Assembly: GCF_006152065.1 (NCBI RefSeq)
Contig: NZ_VDFW01000010.1
Coordinates: forward strand, 62,001 to 126,000
DNA from: Amycolatopsis alkalitolerans
Lineage (GTDB): Bacteria; Actinomycetota; Actinomycetes; Mycobacteriales; Pseudonocardiaceae
Length of the DNA stretch: 64,000 bases
Reading direction: 5' to 3'
Below are positions 12,290 to 21,291 of this stretch, one piece after another (within the stretch, counting starts at the first letter, position 1; each line of letters opens with the position of its first letter). The notes beneath the pieces were generated by a model. That model made no database searches. It was not told the DNA's origin and worked only from the letters and a program-made list of their open reading frames with translations. Both the position numbers and the translations under genes were made by a program.

Positions 12290-13456
12290 TCAGGGCCGGG
12301 ACGCCAGCTCGCGGCGCCAGCGCCCGAACGAGCGGGCCCGGTCGATGGCCAGCACGGCGACCGGCTTGCCGGCCGTGTCGCGGTAGAGCGCGAGGAAGTC
12401 GAACGAACCTGGATCGCCTTCGATCACCTCGACCCGGGCGTCCGGCGTGCGGCGGCCGGCGAACTGGATGCGGTGGCCGTACTGGTCCGACCAGAAGTAG
12501 GGCACCTCGTGGTGCGGCGAGGGCGTGTGACTGGTGCCGAGCAGGGCCGAGACCGCGGCGACCGGTTGCTGCACGGCGTTGGTCCAGTGCTCCAGCCGCA
12601 GCGGGCCGCCCGGGTACGCGCGGGGGGAGCTCGCGCAGTCGCCGACGGCGACGACCTCGGGAATGCTTGTGACACACCGGGAATCGGTGATCACCCCGTC
12701 GCCGATGTCCACTCCGGACCCGGCCAGCCACCCCACGCAGGGCGCCGCGCCCACGCCGGCCACGACGACGTCGGCGGGCAGTTCGCGGCCGTCGGTCAGG
12801 CGGACGCCGGTGACGTGTGGCGAGCCGATCAGCCCGGCGACGCCGGCGCCGGCGTGCAGGCGGACCCCGCGGGTCGCGTGCAGCCGGGCACACACCATGC
12901 CCATCTCGGTGCCCAGCGCGTTCTGCAATGGCACCGGCGCGGCCTCGACGACATCGACCTCGATCCCCATCGCCGCCGCCGTCGAGGCGACCTCCGAGCC
13001 GATGAACCCCGCGCCGGCCACCACGAGCCGGGTTTCGCCCATCAGCGCCTTGCGTAGCGCGACCGCGTCGTCGAGGGTGCGAAGGGTGTACACGCCGTCA
13101 GGCACCGGCCCGGGCAGGCTCTTCGCCCGCGCCCCCGTCGCCAGCACGACACCGTCGGACACGATCCGCTCCCCGTCGTCGAGCACGACCGCGCGCCCGG
13201 CGGCGTCGAGGGCGACGGCGGAACGCCCGAGACGCCATTCGGCCAGCAGCGACTCGTCCTCGGGCGTCTCCAGCTTCAGGTCTTCCCCGGTGATCGTGCC
13301 GGCGAGGAACTCCTTCGACAGCGGCGGCCGGTCGTACGGTGCGTACCCCTCGTCGCCGATCACCACGATGCGTCCCCCGAAACCCCGGTCCCGCAGCGCC
13401 CTGGCCGCGGTAAGGCCCGCCAGGGAGGCGCCGACGACCGTGATCGCCCGTCTCAC
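12290..13456 (-). CDS. FAD-dependent NAD(P)H-ferredoxin reductase
   Basis: The 388-residue protein has two dinucleotide motifs: FAD (ITVVGASLAGLTAARAL, residues 5-21) and NAD (RLVVAGAGFIGSEVAS, near 150). It also has the ATG motif of the family (VVLATGAR) and VVAVGDCASSP for the FAD tail. This is the BphA4/CamA-type ferredoxin reductase family (about 400 residues). It should pass electrons from NADH to the adjacent Rieske ferredoxin and so to the betaine oxygenase. The GTG at 13456 overlaps the ferredoxin stop by 4 bases; longer readings up to 14926 run through the divergent IclR gene and are not real. Confidence 0.88.
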   Translation of the reverse strand: MRRAITVVGASLAGLTAARALRDRGFGGRIVVIGDEGYAPYDRPPLSKEFLAGTITGEDLKLETPEDESLLAEWRLGRSAVALDAAGRAVVLDDGERIVSDGVVLATGARAKSLPGPVPDGVYTLRTLDDAVALRKALMGETRLVVAGAGFIGSEVASTAAAMGIEVDVVEAAPVPLQNALGTEMGMVCARLHATRGVRLHAGAGVAGLIGSPHVTGVRLTDGRELPADVVVAGVGAAPCVGWLAGSGVDIGDGVITDSRCVTSIPEVVAVGDCASSPRAYPGGPLRLEHWTNAVQQPVAAVSALLGTSHTPSPHHEVPYFWSDQYGHRIQFAGRRTPDARVEVIEGDPGSFDFLALYRDTAGKPVAVLAIDRARSFGRWRRELASRP

Positions 13457-13788
13457 CAGGCCTCCCCCGCGACCGCTTCGGCGACCCGCGCCGGCACGTG
13501 GACGTAGACCTGCCCGTCGAGCACGGTCACCTCGTGCGTGCGGACCGGTTTCCGTGCCGGCGGGCCGCTGGGCCGCCCGGTGCGCAGATCGAAGCACGCG
13601 GCGTGCAGCGGGCATTCGATCTCGCATCCTTCGAGCCAGCCGTCGGACAGGGAGGCGTCCTGATGGGTGCAGGTGTCGTCGATCGCGTAGAAGACGCCAT
13701 CCACGTTGAAGACCGCGACCGCCACCTCGGCCTGCACCCGGACCGATCCTCCAGCGGGGATGTCCGACACGGCGCCAACTGAGATCAT
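13453..13788 (-). CDS. Rieske-type [2Fe-2S] ferredoxin
   Basis: The 111-residue protein has cluster ligands C40/H42 (CTHQDASLSDG) and C59/H62 (CPLHAACF). It is a BphF-like small Rieske ferredoxin, first gene of the betaine operon. It likely shuttles electrons between the reductase and the oxygenase. Two adjacent ATGs occur at 13791 and 13788; the second is preferred since CAGGAG then has a 5-base spacing. A nitrite reductase small-subunit-like protein is the main lookalike, but no such partner is present. Confidence 0.88.
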   Translation of the reverse strand: MISVGAVSDIPAGGSVRVQAEVAVAVFNVDGVFYAIDDTCTHQDASLSDGWLEGCEIECPLHAACFDLRTGRPSGPPARKPVRTHEVTVLDGQVYVHVPARVAEAVAGEAW

Positions 13789-13791
13789 CAT

Positions 13792-13910
13792 CGCTCCTGT
13801 TGCCTATAACGGAACATGACACGCCATCCGCAACGAACGATCCGTCACCCGTCCCCCGCCCGTCAATGGCCAGATCCCAAGCTGCCCGTACCCCAGCCCG
13901 GAGTTGCGAT
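13792..13910. promoter_or_regulatory. Divergent promoter region, possible IclR site
   Basis: 119 bases between the betaine operon and its divergent IclR gene. At 13799-13817 the sequence TGTTGCCTATAACGGAACA has paired ends (TGTT/AACA) and resembles IclR operators of the TGTTCCG...CGGAACA type, but the inner bases pair poorly. It may be where the IclR protein at 13911 binds. Confidence 0.35.
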
Positions 13911-14687
13911 ATGTACAACTCGGACGCGACCGCGGAAGCCCGCTCGGTCAGCCAGACCGTCGATCGCGCGCTGTCGATGCTCACCCTGCTGGCCCGCAAC
14001 GGGCCGTCCGGCGTGACCGAACTGGCACGCGAACTGGGCGTGCACAAGTCCACGGCCTCCCGGCTGATGGCGGCGCTGGAGAAGTACCGGTTCGTCGAGC
14101 AGGTCGGCAACCGGGGCAAGTACCGGCTCGGGTTCGGCATCGTCCGGCTGGCCGGCGCGACCGCCGCGCAACTGGACATCGCCGCCGAAAGTCGCCCCGT
14201 CTGCCTGCGCCTGGCGGCCGAGTTGCGCGGGACGGTCAGCGTCAGCGTGTTCGAAGGCGGTGGCGTGACGGCGGTCGCGCAGGAACCGAGCACCGAACGG
14301 AACTGGATCGGGCTCCGCGCGCCCCTGCACGCGACGGCGAGCGGGAAGGTCCTGCTGGCGAGCTTCGGCTTCGAGGAACTCGGTGAGGCATTGGAGCAAC
14401 CGCGCCAGCGCTTCACCCCGCACACCGTCACCGCGCCCGGGGCACTGCTGGCGGACCTGAGCCGGGTGCGCGATCGCGGCTGGGCTTCGACGAGCGGTGA
14501 ACTCGAACCCGGCCTCAACGCCGTCGCCGTGCCGGTCCGCGGGCCGGGCGGCCGCGTCGCCGGTGCCCTGAGCGTTTCGGCCGCCGCCGAGTATCTGCGG
14601 TCTTCGGACTTCCCGGATATCGCCCGTGCACTGGGCCGGGGCGCCGACGAGATCCTCGACCGGCTGCGGCGGCTCGCCGGCCACTGA
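13911..14687 (+). CDS. IclR-family regulator of the betaine operon
   Basis: 258 residues. The winged-helix domain (about 12-75) contains VTELARELGVHKSTASRLM, and the C-terminal effector domain has APLHATASGKVLLAS near residue 139, both classic IclR features. The ATG at 13911 has GGAG seven bases upstream; starts at 13800 or 13866 lack such a site. Divergent placement next to the ferredoxin gene suggests it controls betaine demethylation, with betaine or a breakdown product as effector (inference). Confidence 0.88.
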   Translation: MYNSDATAEARSVSQTVDRALSMLTLLARNGPSGVTELARELGVHKSTASRLMAALEKYRFVEQVGNRGKYRLGFGIVRLAGATAAQLDIAAESRPVCLRLAAELRGTVSVSVFEGGGVTAVAQEPSTERNWIGLRAPLHATASGKVLLASFGFEELGEALEQPRQRFTPHTVTAPGALLADLSRVRDRGWASTSGELEPGLNAVAVPVRGPGGRVAGALSVSAAAEYLRSSDFPDIARALGRGADEILDRLRRLAGH

Positions 14688-14738
14688 ACCGGAGGCCACC
14701 TGCTTGCCGCTAGGGTCCTGCCAATTGAAGTAAGCTGA

Positions 14739-14753
14739 TTCCATAATGTGGCA
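14739..14753. promoter_or_regulatory. IclR-type palindrome, copy 1
   Basis: TTCCATAATGTGGCA differs from the perfect palindrome at 23783 at two positions. It ends 17 bases before the ATG of the IclR gene at 14771, as expected for autoregulation. Confidence 0.5.
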
Positions 14754-14770
14754 GATGCCGGGGGGTTGAC

Positions 14771-15565
14771 ATGGCGATGGAAGGCTCCGAGGGAACGGGG
14801 CGGGCCGTCGGTACGCAGGCGATCAGCCGTGCGTTCGCGGTGCTGCACCTGGTGCGCGACCACGGCGCCGAACTCGGGGTGGGCCAGATCGCCAAGGAAC
14901 TGCAGCTGAATCTCAGTACGGCGCACCGGATCGTACGCGCGCTCGTGGGCGAAGGCTACCTGGCGCAGAACGAGACCAACGAGCGGTACTACCTCGGCAC
15001 CGGCGCGTTGCTGCTGGGCCAGGCGGCGTCACGCAATTTCCGGCTGGACGTCGTCCATCCCGTCCTGGCGCGGCTGGCCGAGCGCACCGGCGAATCGGTC
15101 AATCTGGGCGTGCTCAACGGGACTTACGCGGTGGTGGTCGAGCGCATCGAGTCACCGCAGCCGCTGCGGTTCACCCAGCCGCCCGGCACCAGGGCGCCCT
15201 TGCACGCCTCCGCGATGGGCAAGGCATTGCTGGCCTTCAACGAGCATCTGGAGGCCAGCTACCTCGCGTCGGCGGATCATCTCGTGGGTATCCATCCGAA
15301 CACGCACACGACCGAAGGCGGCCTGCGTGACGACCTCGCGGCGACCCGTGCCCGGGGCTGGAGCACCGACGACGAGGAGTCCTACCTCGCGGTGCGGTGC
15401 GTCGGCGCCCCCATCCAGGACGGTCCCGGCCACAGCCGGGCGGCGATCGCGGTGCAGGCACCGGCCCTGCGGATGCCTCCCGAGCGGTTCGCCGAGGTCG
15501 GCCCCGAAGTCGTCCGGGCCGCCAAAGAGATCGCCGCGCTGCTGCCGCCGGGCCACGCGTTCTGA
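14771..15565 (+). CDS. IclR-family transcriptional regulator
   Basis: 264 residues with an N-terminal winged helix (QIAKELQLNLSTAHRIVRAL) and a C-terminal ligand-binding domain (APLHASAMGKALLAF). It is the same length as the IclR protein at 25183-25977, and both share blocks such as TGESVNL and PLRFTQP, so the two are close paralogues. A palindrome that recurs upstream of the neighbouring catabolic operons precedes this gene. Convergent with the amidase gene. Likely controls the carboxylase/BKACE operon; the effector is unknown. Confidence 0.88.
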   Translation: MAMEGSEGTGRAVGTQAISRAFAVLHLVRDHGAELGVGQIAKELQLNLSTAHRIVRALVGEGYLAQNETNERYYLGTGALLLGQAASRNFRLDVVHPVLARLAERTGESVNLGVLNGTYAVVVERIESPQPLRFTQPPGTRAPLHASAMGKALLAFNEHLEASYLASADHLVGIHPNTHTTEGGLRDDLAATRARGWSTDDEESYLAVRCVGAPIQDGPGHSRAAIAVQAPALRMPPERFAEVGPEVVRAAKEIAALLPPGHAF

Positions 15566-15578
15566 GTCGTCCGGAACC

Positions 15579-17174
15579 TCACGGCGAACACACCGGCGGT
15601 TCGGGGAGCGGTGCCCGGGCCGCTTCGAGCGCCGCCGCGACGTAGCAGAGCCGGGCGTCCTCGCCCGGTGGCGCGGCGAACTGCACCCCGATCGGCAGCC
15701 CAGCGGTGTCCTGACCGAAGGGCAGGGTCAGCGCCGGCACACCGGTGATGCTGAACGGTGCCGTATAGCGCGGTAATGCCGTCCCGATCGGCTCAGCCCG
15801 GCCGTCGAGGTCGATGGTGGCGGAGCCCAGCTTCGGTGCGGTGCACGGCAGGGTGGGAACGATCAAGACGTCCACGGTCCCCCACAGCAGGCCGAGCTGC
15901 CGACAGGCCGCGGCACGGAGCCGTTGCGCGGTGAGGTACTCCCCGGCGAGGACGAAGCGGCCGGCCTCCAACCGGGCACGCACTCCGTCCTCGTACCCGG
16001 CCGAGGCCCGCAACATCGGCTCGTGCCAGGCCGATCCTTCGGCGTAGGCGATCACCCGGTTGACCGCGGTGAGCAGATCGGCGTCGGGCAGGGTGACCTC
16101 CAGCACCGTGGCACCCTGGCGCTCCAATTCCCTTACCGCGGCGCGAAATCCGTGCACGACCGGCGCGGTCGAGCCCGCCAGCCATGCCTGCGGCACGCCG
16201 ACCCGGATGTCCGCCAGCCCGCCGTGCGCGCCGGCGCGGGCGGCCCGCTCGGCGCGTGTCCCGGCCAGCACGTCCAGCATCATCGCCGCGTCACGGACGG
16301 TCCGGGCGAGCGGGCCGACGTGGTCGAGAGTCCAGGCGAGCGGATACGTGCCCGTCACCGGCACCAGGCCGTACGTCGGCTTGAGGCCGACCACGCCACA
16401 GCAGGCGGCCGGTATCCGCACCGAACCGCCGGTGTCGGTGCCCAGCGCGGCGGCCGCCGTCCCGCAAGCGACCGCGGCCGCCGCTCCCCCGCTCGATCCC
16501 CCCGCCATGTGCGCGAGGTGGTAAGGGTTGCGTACGGGGCCGTAGTGCTCGTTCTCCGCGGTGACCCCCGCCGCGAACTCGTGCGTGTTGAGCTTGCCGA
16601 GCAGTGATGCGCCGGCCTGGCGCAGCAGTCGCCAGGCCTCGGCGTCGCGCGCCGGGACGCGGGTGCTCAGCAGCCGCGATCCGCAGGTGGTACGGATACC
16701 GGCGGTGTCGATCAGGTCCTTCAGGCCGATCGGCACCCCGGCCAGCGGCCCGGTCGTCCCGCCGTGCCACTCGGCGGCAACCGTGAGGTAGGCGTTGACG
16801 GCGGGATCGAGCTCGGCGATCCGGCGCACGAACGCTCGATGTACCTCGGCCGCGTCGAGCTCACCGGCACGGACCAGAGCGGCCAGATCCGCGACCCGGG
16901 TCGCCGTGAGCCGCCCGTCGTCCGGCAGCGCCGGTGACGGCTCCCCTGGTGGCGCGGGCAACCTGAGCGGCCGCCAGCTTCGCGGCCCGCCGGCCAGGAC
17001 CGGGTCGAACCCGGGTACCGGCGGATACGGTTCCAGCTCCGCCGGATCGAGGCCCGCCAGCCGGTCACGTAGCGGGGCGAGCAGCTCGTCGGCGGCGTCC
17101 AGCAGGTGAGCGTCCAGCTCCGGGGCCATCACCCGCATCGCCGTGGCGGTCACCCGTAGCGGGCCGCCGATCAC
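15579..17174 (-). CDS. Amidase-signature family hydrolase
   Basis: 531 residues. The amidase signature region holds the Ser-cisSer-Lys triad: Lys in PIGLKDLIDT, the cis-Ser in MAGGSSGGAAAAVA and the nucleophile Ser in GTDTGGSVRIPAA. The C-terminal FSITGVPALTLPFG is also conserved. About 80 residues before the core form a helical extension. Such enzymes hydrolyse amides or act on carboxylated urea-like substrates. The GTG at 17174 overlaps the BKACE stop by 4 bases; ATG at 17136 is an alternative. As last gene of the biotin carboxylase operon it probably releases ammonia or an acid from the pathway substrate, which is unknown. Confidence 0.87.
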   Translation of the reverse strand: MIGGPLRVTATAMRVMAPELDAHLLDAADELLAPLRDRLAGLDPAELEPYPPVPGFDPVLAGGPRSWRPLRLPAPPGEPSPALPDDGRLTATRVADLAALVRAGELDAAEVHRAFVRRIAELDPAVNAYLTVAAEWHGGTTGPLAGVPIGLKDLIDTAGIRTTCGSRLLSTRVPARDAEAWRLLRQAGASLLGKLNTHEFAAGVTAENEHYGPVRNPYHLAHMAGGSSGGAAAAVACGTAAAALGTDTGGSVRIPAACCGVVGLKPTYGLVPVTGTYPLAWTLDHVGPLARTVRDAAMMLDVLAGTRAERAARAGAHGGLADIRVGVPQAWLAGSTAPVVHGFRAAVRELERQGATVLEVTLPDADLLTAVNRVIAYAEGSAWHEPMLRASAGYEDGVRARLEAGRFVLAGEYLTAQRLRAAACRQLGLLWGTVDVLIVPTLPCTAPKLGSATIDLDGRAEPIGTALPRYTAPFSITGVPALTLPFGQDTAGLPIGVQFAAPPGEDARLCYVAAALEAARAPLPEPPVCSP

Positions 17175-18010
17175 GGGTTGGCGGGCACGGGCAGCCGCAG
17201 CAGCGACCGGGTTTCGCCGGGGGCCGCGGGGTGCCGACCGTGTTCCCAGCAGACCTTGGCGAGCCGGCTGACCAGCTCGGCGTTGGACGCGGCGAGCCGG
17301 CCCTTCTCGAAGTAGATGTTGTCCTCCAGCCCGGTGCGCACGTGGCCGCCGCGCGCCAGCGCCCAGCGGTTCGCGTCCAGCTGGTGGCGGCCGATGGCGG
17401 CGCACGTCCAGGTCGCGCCGGGTAGCACGTCGGCCAGCTCGGACACGAACGTGTCCACCAGCGGCTCACGGGCGGGCAACGCGTTCTTGATACCCATCAC
17501 CAGCTGCACGTGTGCGGGGGTGACCAGCAAGCCACGGCGCGCCAGGTCGGCCGCGGCGTACAGCATCGCGAAGTCGAACACCTCGATCTCCGGCTTGATA
17601 CCCAGGTCGCGCATCCGCGTCGCGGCGCGCTCCACCAGATCCGGTGCGTTGTCGTAGATCCGGCCGGGAAAGTTCACCGATCCGGTGGCCAGTGACGCCA
17701 TCTCCGGGCGCAGTTCGAGACACGAGAACCGCTCTTCGGCCGAACGGCCACGCGCGCCGGTGGACATCTGGACCACCATCTGCGGGCAGGCCTCCCGGAT
17801 GCCGTCGCGTACCGCGGCGTAGCGAGCCGGGTCGGCGCTGGGCTGCTGCTCGTCATCACGGACATGCACGTGGCATACCGTCGCGCCCGCCTCGAAGCAT
17901 TCGACGGCCGATGCGATCTGCTCCTCGGGCGTCACGGGAACGGCCGGGTTGTCGGATTTGGTCGGGACGGCCCCGGTGATGGCGACGGTGATGATAGCGG
18001 GCGTGGTCAT
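17171..18010 (-). CDS. Beta-keto acid cleavage enzyme (BKACE)
   Basis: The 279-residue protein starts MTTPAIITVAITGAVPTK and has HVHVR (H47 and H49, zinc ligands), QMSTG and GLEDNIYF, all diagnostic of BKACE (PF05853, formerly DUF849). Known members condense a beta-keto acid with acetyl-CoA to give acetoacetate and a CoA ester; the founding member acts on 3-keto-5-aminohexanoate in lysine fermentation. Different members take different beta-keto acids and the substrate cannot be read here. It overlaps the biotin carboxylase gene (ATGA) and the amidase gene (GTGA), placing it in the middle of the pathway. Confidence 0.92.
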   Translation of the reverse strand: MTTPAIITVAITGAVPTKSDNPAVPVTPEEQIASAVECFEAGATVCHVHVRDDEQQPSADPARYAAVRDGIREACPQMVVQMSTGARGRSAEERFSCLELRPEMASLATGSVNFPGRIYDNAPDLVERAATRMRDLGIKPEIEVFDFAMLYAAADLARRGLLVTPAHVQLVMGIKNALPAREPLVDTFVSELADVLPGATWTCAAIGRHQLDANRWALARGGHVRTGLEDNIYFEKGRLAASNAELVSRLAKVCWEHGRHPAAPGETRSLLRLPVPANP

Positions 18011-19341
18011 GCCAGTGCCTCCGTGAGATAGCGCGTCGTGTAGGTACCTGCAACGACTTCCGGCTGCGTCAGCAGCCACTCGTGCAGTCCGACCGTGCTG
18101 TGCACGCCGTCGACACGGAACTCCGACAGTGCTCGCCGGGCCCGGCGCAGCACCTCGTCGCGATCCGCTCCGTGCACGATCAGCTTGCCCAGCAGGGAGT
18201 CGTAGTGGGGGGAGATCACGGCACCGGGCCGGCAGTGGGTGTCGACACGAATACCGGGACCGGCCGGCGGGTCGAACACCGTCAGCGTGCCCGGTGCCGG
18301 CACGAAACCGCGCTTCCAGTCCTCGGCGTTGATGCGGAACTCCATCGCGTGGCCGCGCCGTGGTGGCGGATCGGCTTGCAACGCCTCACCGGCCGCGATC
18401 CGCAGTTGCCAGGCCACCAGGTCCAATCCGGTCAGTACCTCGGTGAGCGGATGCTCAACCTGGATGCGGGTGTTCATCTCGATGAAGTAGACGGCGCCGG
18501 TGTCCATGTCCAGGACGAACTCGACGGTGCCGGCACCCACGTAGCCCACCGACTCGGCGGCGCGGACCGCCAGGCCGGCCAGATCCTGTCGCCGGCCGGC
18601 ATCCAGCGCCGGCGAGGGCGCCTCCTCGACCACCTTCTGATGGCGGCGCTGCATCGAGCAGTCCCGCTCACCGAGCTCGATCACGCGCCCGTGCCGGTCG
18701 GCCAGCACCTGCACTTCCACGTGGCGCACCCGCTGGAGGTACTTCTCCACGTAGATTCCGTCGTCGCCGAAGGCGCCGGCCGCCTCCTGCCGGGCCAGGG
18801 TGAAGCACTCCCGCAGCTCATCCTCGTCACCGGCGACCCGCATTCCCTTGCCGCCGCCGCCCGCGCGAGCCTTGAGCAGCACCGGATAACCACATTCGGC
18901 GGCCGCGGCGACCGCCTCGTCCACATTGGACACCGCGTCGGGCGACCCCGGCACCACGGGCACGTCCACCTTGGCGACCGCCTTGCGCGCCATGGCCTTG
19001 TCGCCCATCACCGCGATGACCTCGGCGGGCGGCCCGACGAAGGTCGCGCCGGCCTCCTCGACGGAGGCTGCGAACCCGGGATTCTCCGACAGGAAACCAT
19101 ATCCTGGATGTATCGCGTCACAGCCGGTGGCCTCCGCGACGTGCAGCAGCAGATCTTGCCGCAGGTAGCTGGCACCGGCCGGCGCCGGCCCCAGGCATAC
19201 CGCCCGGTCTGCCAGCTCCGTGTGCAACGCGCCCCGGTCGGCGTCGGAGTAGACGGCCACGGTCGGCACCCCGAGATCGCGGGCCGCGCGGATGACCCGT
19301 ACCGCGATCTCGCCGCGGTTCGCCACGAGCAGCCGCCGCAT
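18007..19341 (-). CDS. Biotin carboxylase subunit (AccC type)
   Basis: 444 residues, the usual AccC length. It has the N-terminal LLVANRGEIAVRVIRAARDLG, the ATP-grasp glycine loop KARAGGGGKGM, HVEVQVLAD and EMNTRIQVEHPLTE. It carboxylates the biotin of the carrier protein using ATP and bicarbonate. Its partners are the carrier at 20828 and a PycB/OadA-like transferase at 19341, not AccA/AccD, so acetyl-CoA is not the likely acceptor. It shares one base with the transferase stop (TGATG). Confidence 0.92.
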   Translation of the reverse strand: MRRLLVANRGEIAVRVIRAARDLGVPTVAVYSDADRGALHTELADRAVCLGPAPAGASYLRQDLLLHVAEATGCDAIHPGYGFLSENPGFAASVEEAGATFVGPPAEVIAVMGDKAMARKAVAKVDVPVVPGSPDAVSNVDEAVAAAAECGYPVLLKARAGGGGKGMRVAGDEDELRECFTLARQEAAGAFGDDGIYVEKYLQRVRHVEVQVLADRHGRVIELGERDCSMQRRHQKVVEEAPSPALDAGRRQDLAGLAVRAAESVGYVGAGTVEFVLDMDTGAVYFIEMNTRIQVEHPLTEVLTGLDLVAWQLRIAAGEALQADPPPRRGHAMEFRINAEDWKRGFVPAPGTLTVFDPPAGPGIRVDTHCRPGAVISPHYDSLLGKLIVHGADRDEVLRRARRALSEFRVDGVHSTVGLHEWLLTQPEVVAGTYTTRYLTEALA

Positions 19342-20831
19342 CAGCGCCTACCGTGGTCGATGTGCAAGCGGAAACCGGGCCGGCTGACCGTGATCCGGCC
19401 GGCCCGCGGCTGCTCGGCGATTCCGCGCAGGAGCTCAAGGAGCGGGGTGGTCGCGGACAGCGGTGCGTCCGCGACGCGGCGTACGGACCGGGCGGCCAGC
19501 AGATCCGCCAGCTCCCGGTCGCTGTAGAAGGCCGCCAGCAGCAGGTCGTCGTCGGAGTCGAACGGGCCGCGCTCCGCGCGCAGCGCGGGCAGTGCCGGAT
19601 CGATGATCTCGCCCGGCCGGCCGGTGAGCGCCTCGGTTCCGGGTGGCGCCTCGTCCAGCACCCGGTCGACGATCTTCGGCAGCGCCGGCGCGGCCAGCCG
19701 GCCGTAGTGGCCCAGCACGTATCGGCGGACCTCGTCGGGGATGGCGCTGTACCGCTCCCCCTGCGTCACGTTCAGGATGGCCTGCACGACGACGAACTGC
19801 GCGAAGGGACTCACCAGGATCGGGTAGCCGAGGTCGACGCGAACCTGCTCCACCTCTTCCAGGATCTCCGGCTCGCGCTCGGACATGCCCATTCGCGCCA
19901 GATCGGCGCGCAGGTTGGAGATCATCCCGCCGGGCACCTGGTGGCGATAGAGGGCGGGGTCGTACCGGTGCGGGGTGGCGGGCGGGAATCCGTACCGCCG
20001 CGCGATCCCGGTGAAATAGTCGGCCATCTCGTCCAAATCGGACAGTGACAGATCGGTCACGAAGCCCTCGCGCTCGAGATGCCGGACGCAGTACTCGGTC
20101 GGCGGCAACGAGGCCCCGCTGGCCAGCGGGTGCGACGCGGTGTGCAACACGTCCACGCCGAGCGGAACGGCCTCCAGATAGCTGGGTTCGGCCATCCCGG
20201 ACAGTGAGTGTGAGTGCAGTTCCAGCGGCAGGTCACCGACCGCGGCCCGCACCGCGGGAACGAGCGTGCGCACCCGGTCCGGGGTGAGCAGTCCGGACGG
20301 GTCCTTGATGAACACGGAGTCGGCCCCGAGGCGGACCAGATCCTCCGCGACGGACACGTAATAGGCGTCCGTGTGCACCGGCGAGAGCGTGTACACCATC
20401 CCGGCGCACACGTGCAGCCCTTCCTGCTGTCCCACCCGGACACTCAGTTCCAGGTTGCGCACGTCGTTCAGCGCGTCGTAGACGGTGATCCGGCGCATGC
20501 CGTTCGCCCGGATCCGCCGCACGGTCAGCGCCACCACGTCATCGGCGAAGAACCGGAAGGTGAACAGGCTCTGCCCCCGGGTCATGATGTCCACCGGCGT
20601 GCGCCGGGTCCGCTGGGCGACCAGCCGCATCCGTTCCCACGGGTCCTCGTGCAGGAAGCGAACGCACACGTCGAACACCGCGCCGCCCTCGAGATTGATC
20701 CAGTCGAAGCCCATCTCGTCCATCCGCGGCATGAACGGCAGGATCATCCCGTTGGTCATCCGCGTGGCCCACAGCGACTGGTGCCCGTCGCGGGTGGTGA
20801 CGTCGACGAACCCGACTCGCCGCCCGGTCAT
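19341..20831 (-). CDS. Biotin-dependent carboxyltransferase, PycB/OadA-like
   Basis: 496 residues. The HMGL-like TIM barrel shows the metal site of pyruvate carboxylase transferases: D15 in TTRDGHQSLWATRM, the Lys expected to be carbamylated at K176 (FIKDPSG), and H206/H208 in LELHSHS. VPGGMISNL holds the Ser/Thr that shuttles the proton. LGYPILVSPFAQ follows. There is no C-terminal biotin domain; that sits in the separate carrier. Known relatives move CO2 to or from pyruvate/oxaloacetate or 2-oxoglutarate. The operon context (BKACE, amidase, transporter) suggests another keto substrate that becomes a beta-keto acid (inference). The ATG at 20831 is in an ATGA overlap with the carrier gene. 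Confidence 0.86.
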   Translation of the reverse strand: MTGRRVGFVDVTTRDGHQSLWATRMTNGMILPFMPRMDEMGFDWINLEGGAVFDVCVRFLHEDPWERMRLVAQRTRRTPVDIMTRGQSLFTFRFFADDVVALTVRRIRANGMRRITVYDALNDVRNLELSVRVGQQEGLHVCAGMVYTLSPVHTDAYYVSVAEDLVRLGADSVFIKDPSGLLTPDRVRTLVPAVRAAVGDLPLELHSHSLSGMAEPSYLEAVPLGVDVLHTASHPLASGASLPPTEYCVRHLEREGFVTDLSLSDLDEMADYFTGIARRYGFPPATPHRYDPALYRHQVPGGMISNLRADLARMGMSEREPEILEEVEQVRVDLGYPILVSPFAQFVVVQAILNVTQGERYSAIPDEVRRYVLGHYGRLAAPALPKIVDRVLDEAPPGTEALTGRPGEIIDPALPALRAERGPFDSDDDLLLAAFYSDRELADLLAARSVRRVADAPLSATTPLLELLRGIAEQPRAGRITVSRPGFRLHIDHGRR

Positions 20832-21286
20832 CGCGGCTCGATCCAGATCAGCGGCTGCCCGTACTCCACCAGGCAGCCGTCCTCGGCGTCGATGCGGACG
20901 ACCGTTCCGGCCACCTCGGCCTTCAGCTCGGTGAACAGCTTCATGACCTCGATCAGAGCGACGGTCTGCCCTTTCGCCACTTGCTCGCCCACGCTCGCGC
21001 ACGGTGGCTCACCCGGCGCGGGCGAGCGGTAGAACGTGCCGGTCATCGGAGAGGACACCGCGACGGCCGCGTCCGGTTCCCCGGGCTGTTCGGCCGGTTC
21101 CACGGGCCGCGCCGGTTCGGTGGGCTCCGGTGCCGCCGCGGGCCCGGACGCGACCGGTGGATCGGCCGTACCGGCGCGGCACACGCTGATCCTGAAGTCG
21201 CCGCACTCCAGTTCGAACGTGTCGCAGTCGAGTTGCCTGATCAGCCCGAGAACGTCGCCGACCTCAGTGAAGGACAGTTGATCCAC
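20828..21286 (-). CDS. Biotin carboxyl carrier protein (AccB type)
   Basis: 152 residues. The N-terminal helix (FTEVGDVLGLIRQLDCDTFEL) is AccB-like, then a Pro/Ala/Glu-rich linker (about 42-75), then the biotinyl domain with the target K116 in LIEVMKLFTEL. The GTG start at 21286 has GAAAGG upstream; longer open frames belong to the preceding transporter. It connects the carboxylase and transferase of this operon. Confidence 0.93.
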   Translation of the reverse strand: MDQLSFTEVGDVLGLIRQLDCDTFELECGDFRISVCRAGTADPPVASGPAAAPEPTEPARPVEPAEQPGEPDAAVAVSSPMTGTFYRSPAPGEPPCASVGEQVAKGQTVALIEVMKLFTELKAEVAGTVVRIDAEDGCLVEYGQPLIWIEPR

Positions 21287-21291
21287 GGACG

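Noticed and set aside
13457-14926. N-terminal extension of the ferredoxin reductase frame
   Set aside because: It crosses the ferredoxin and divergent IclR genes; the true start is GTG 13456 with a 4-base overlap.
18007-21286. Calling the biotin genes acetyl-CoA carboxylase
   Set aside because: The transferase is PycB/OadA-like, not AccA/AccD, so acetyl-CoA is not the expected acceptor.
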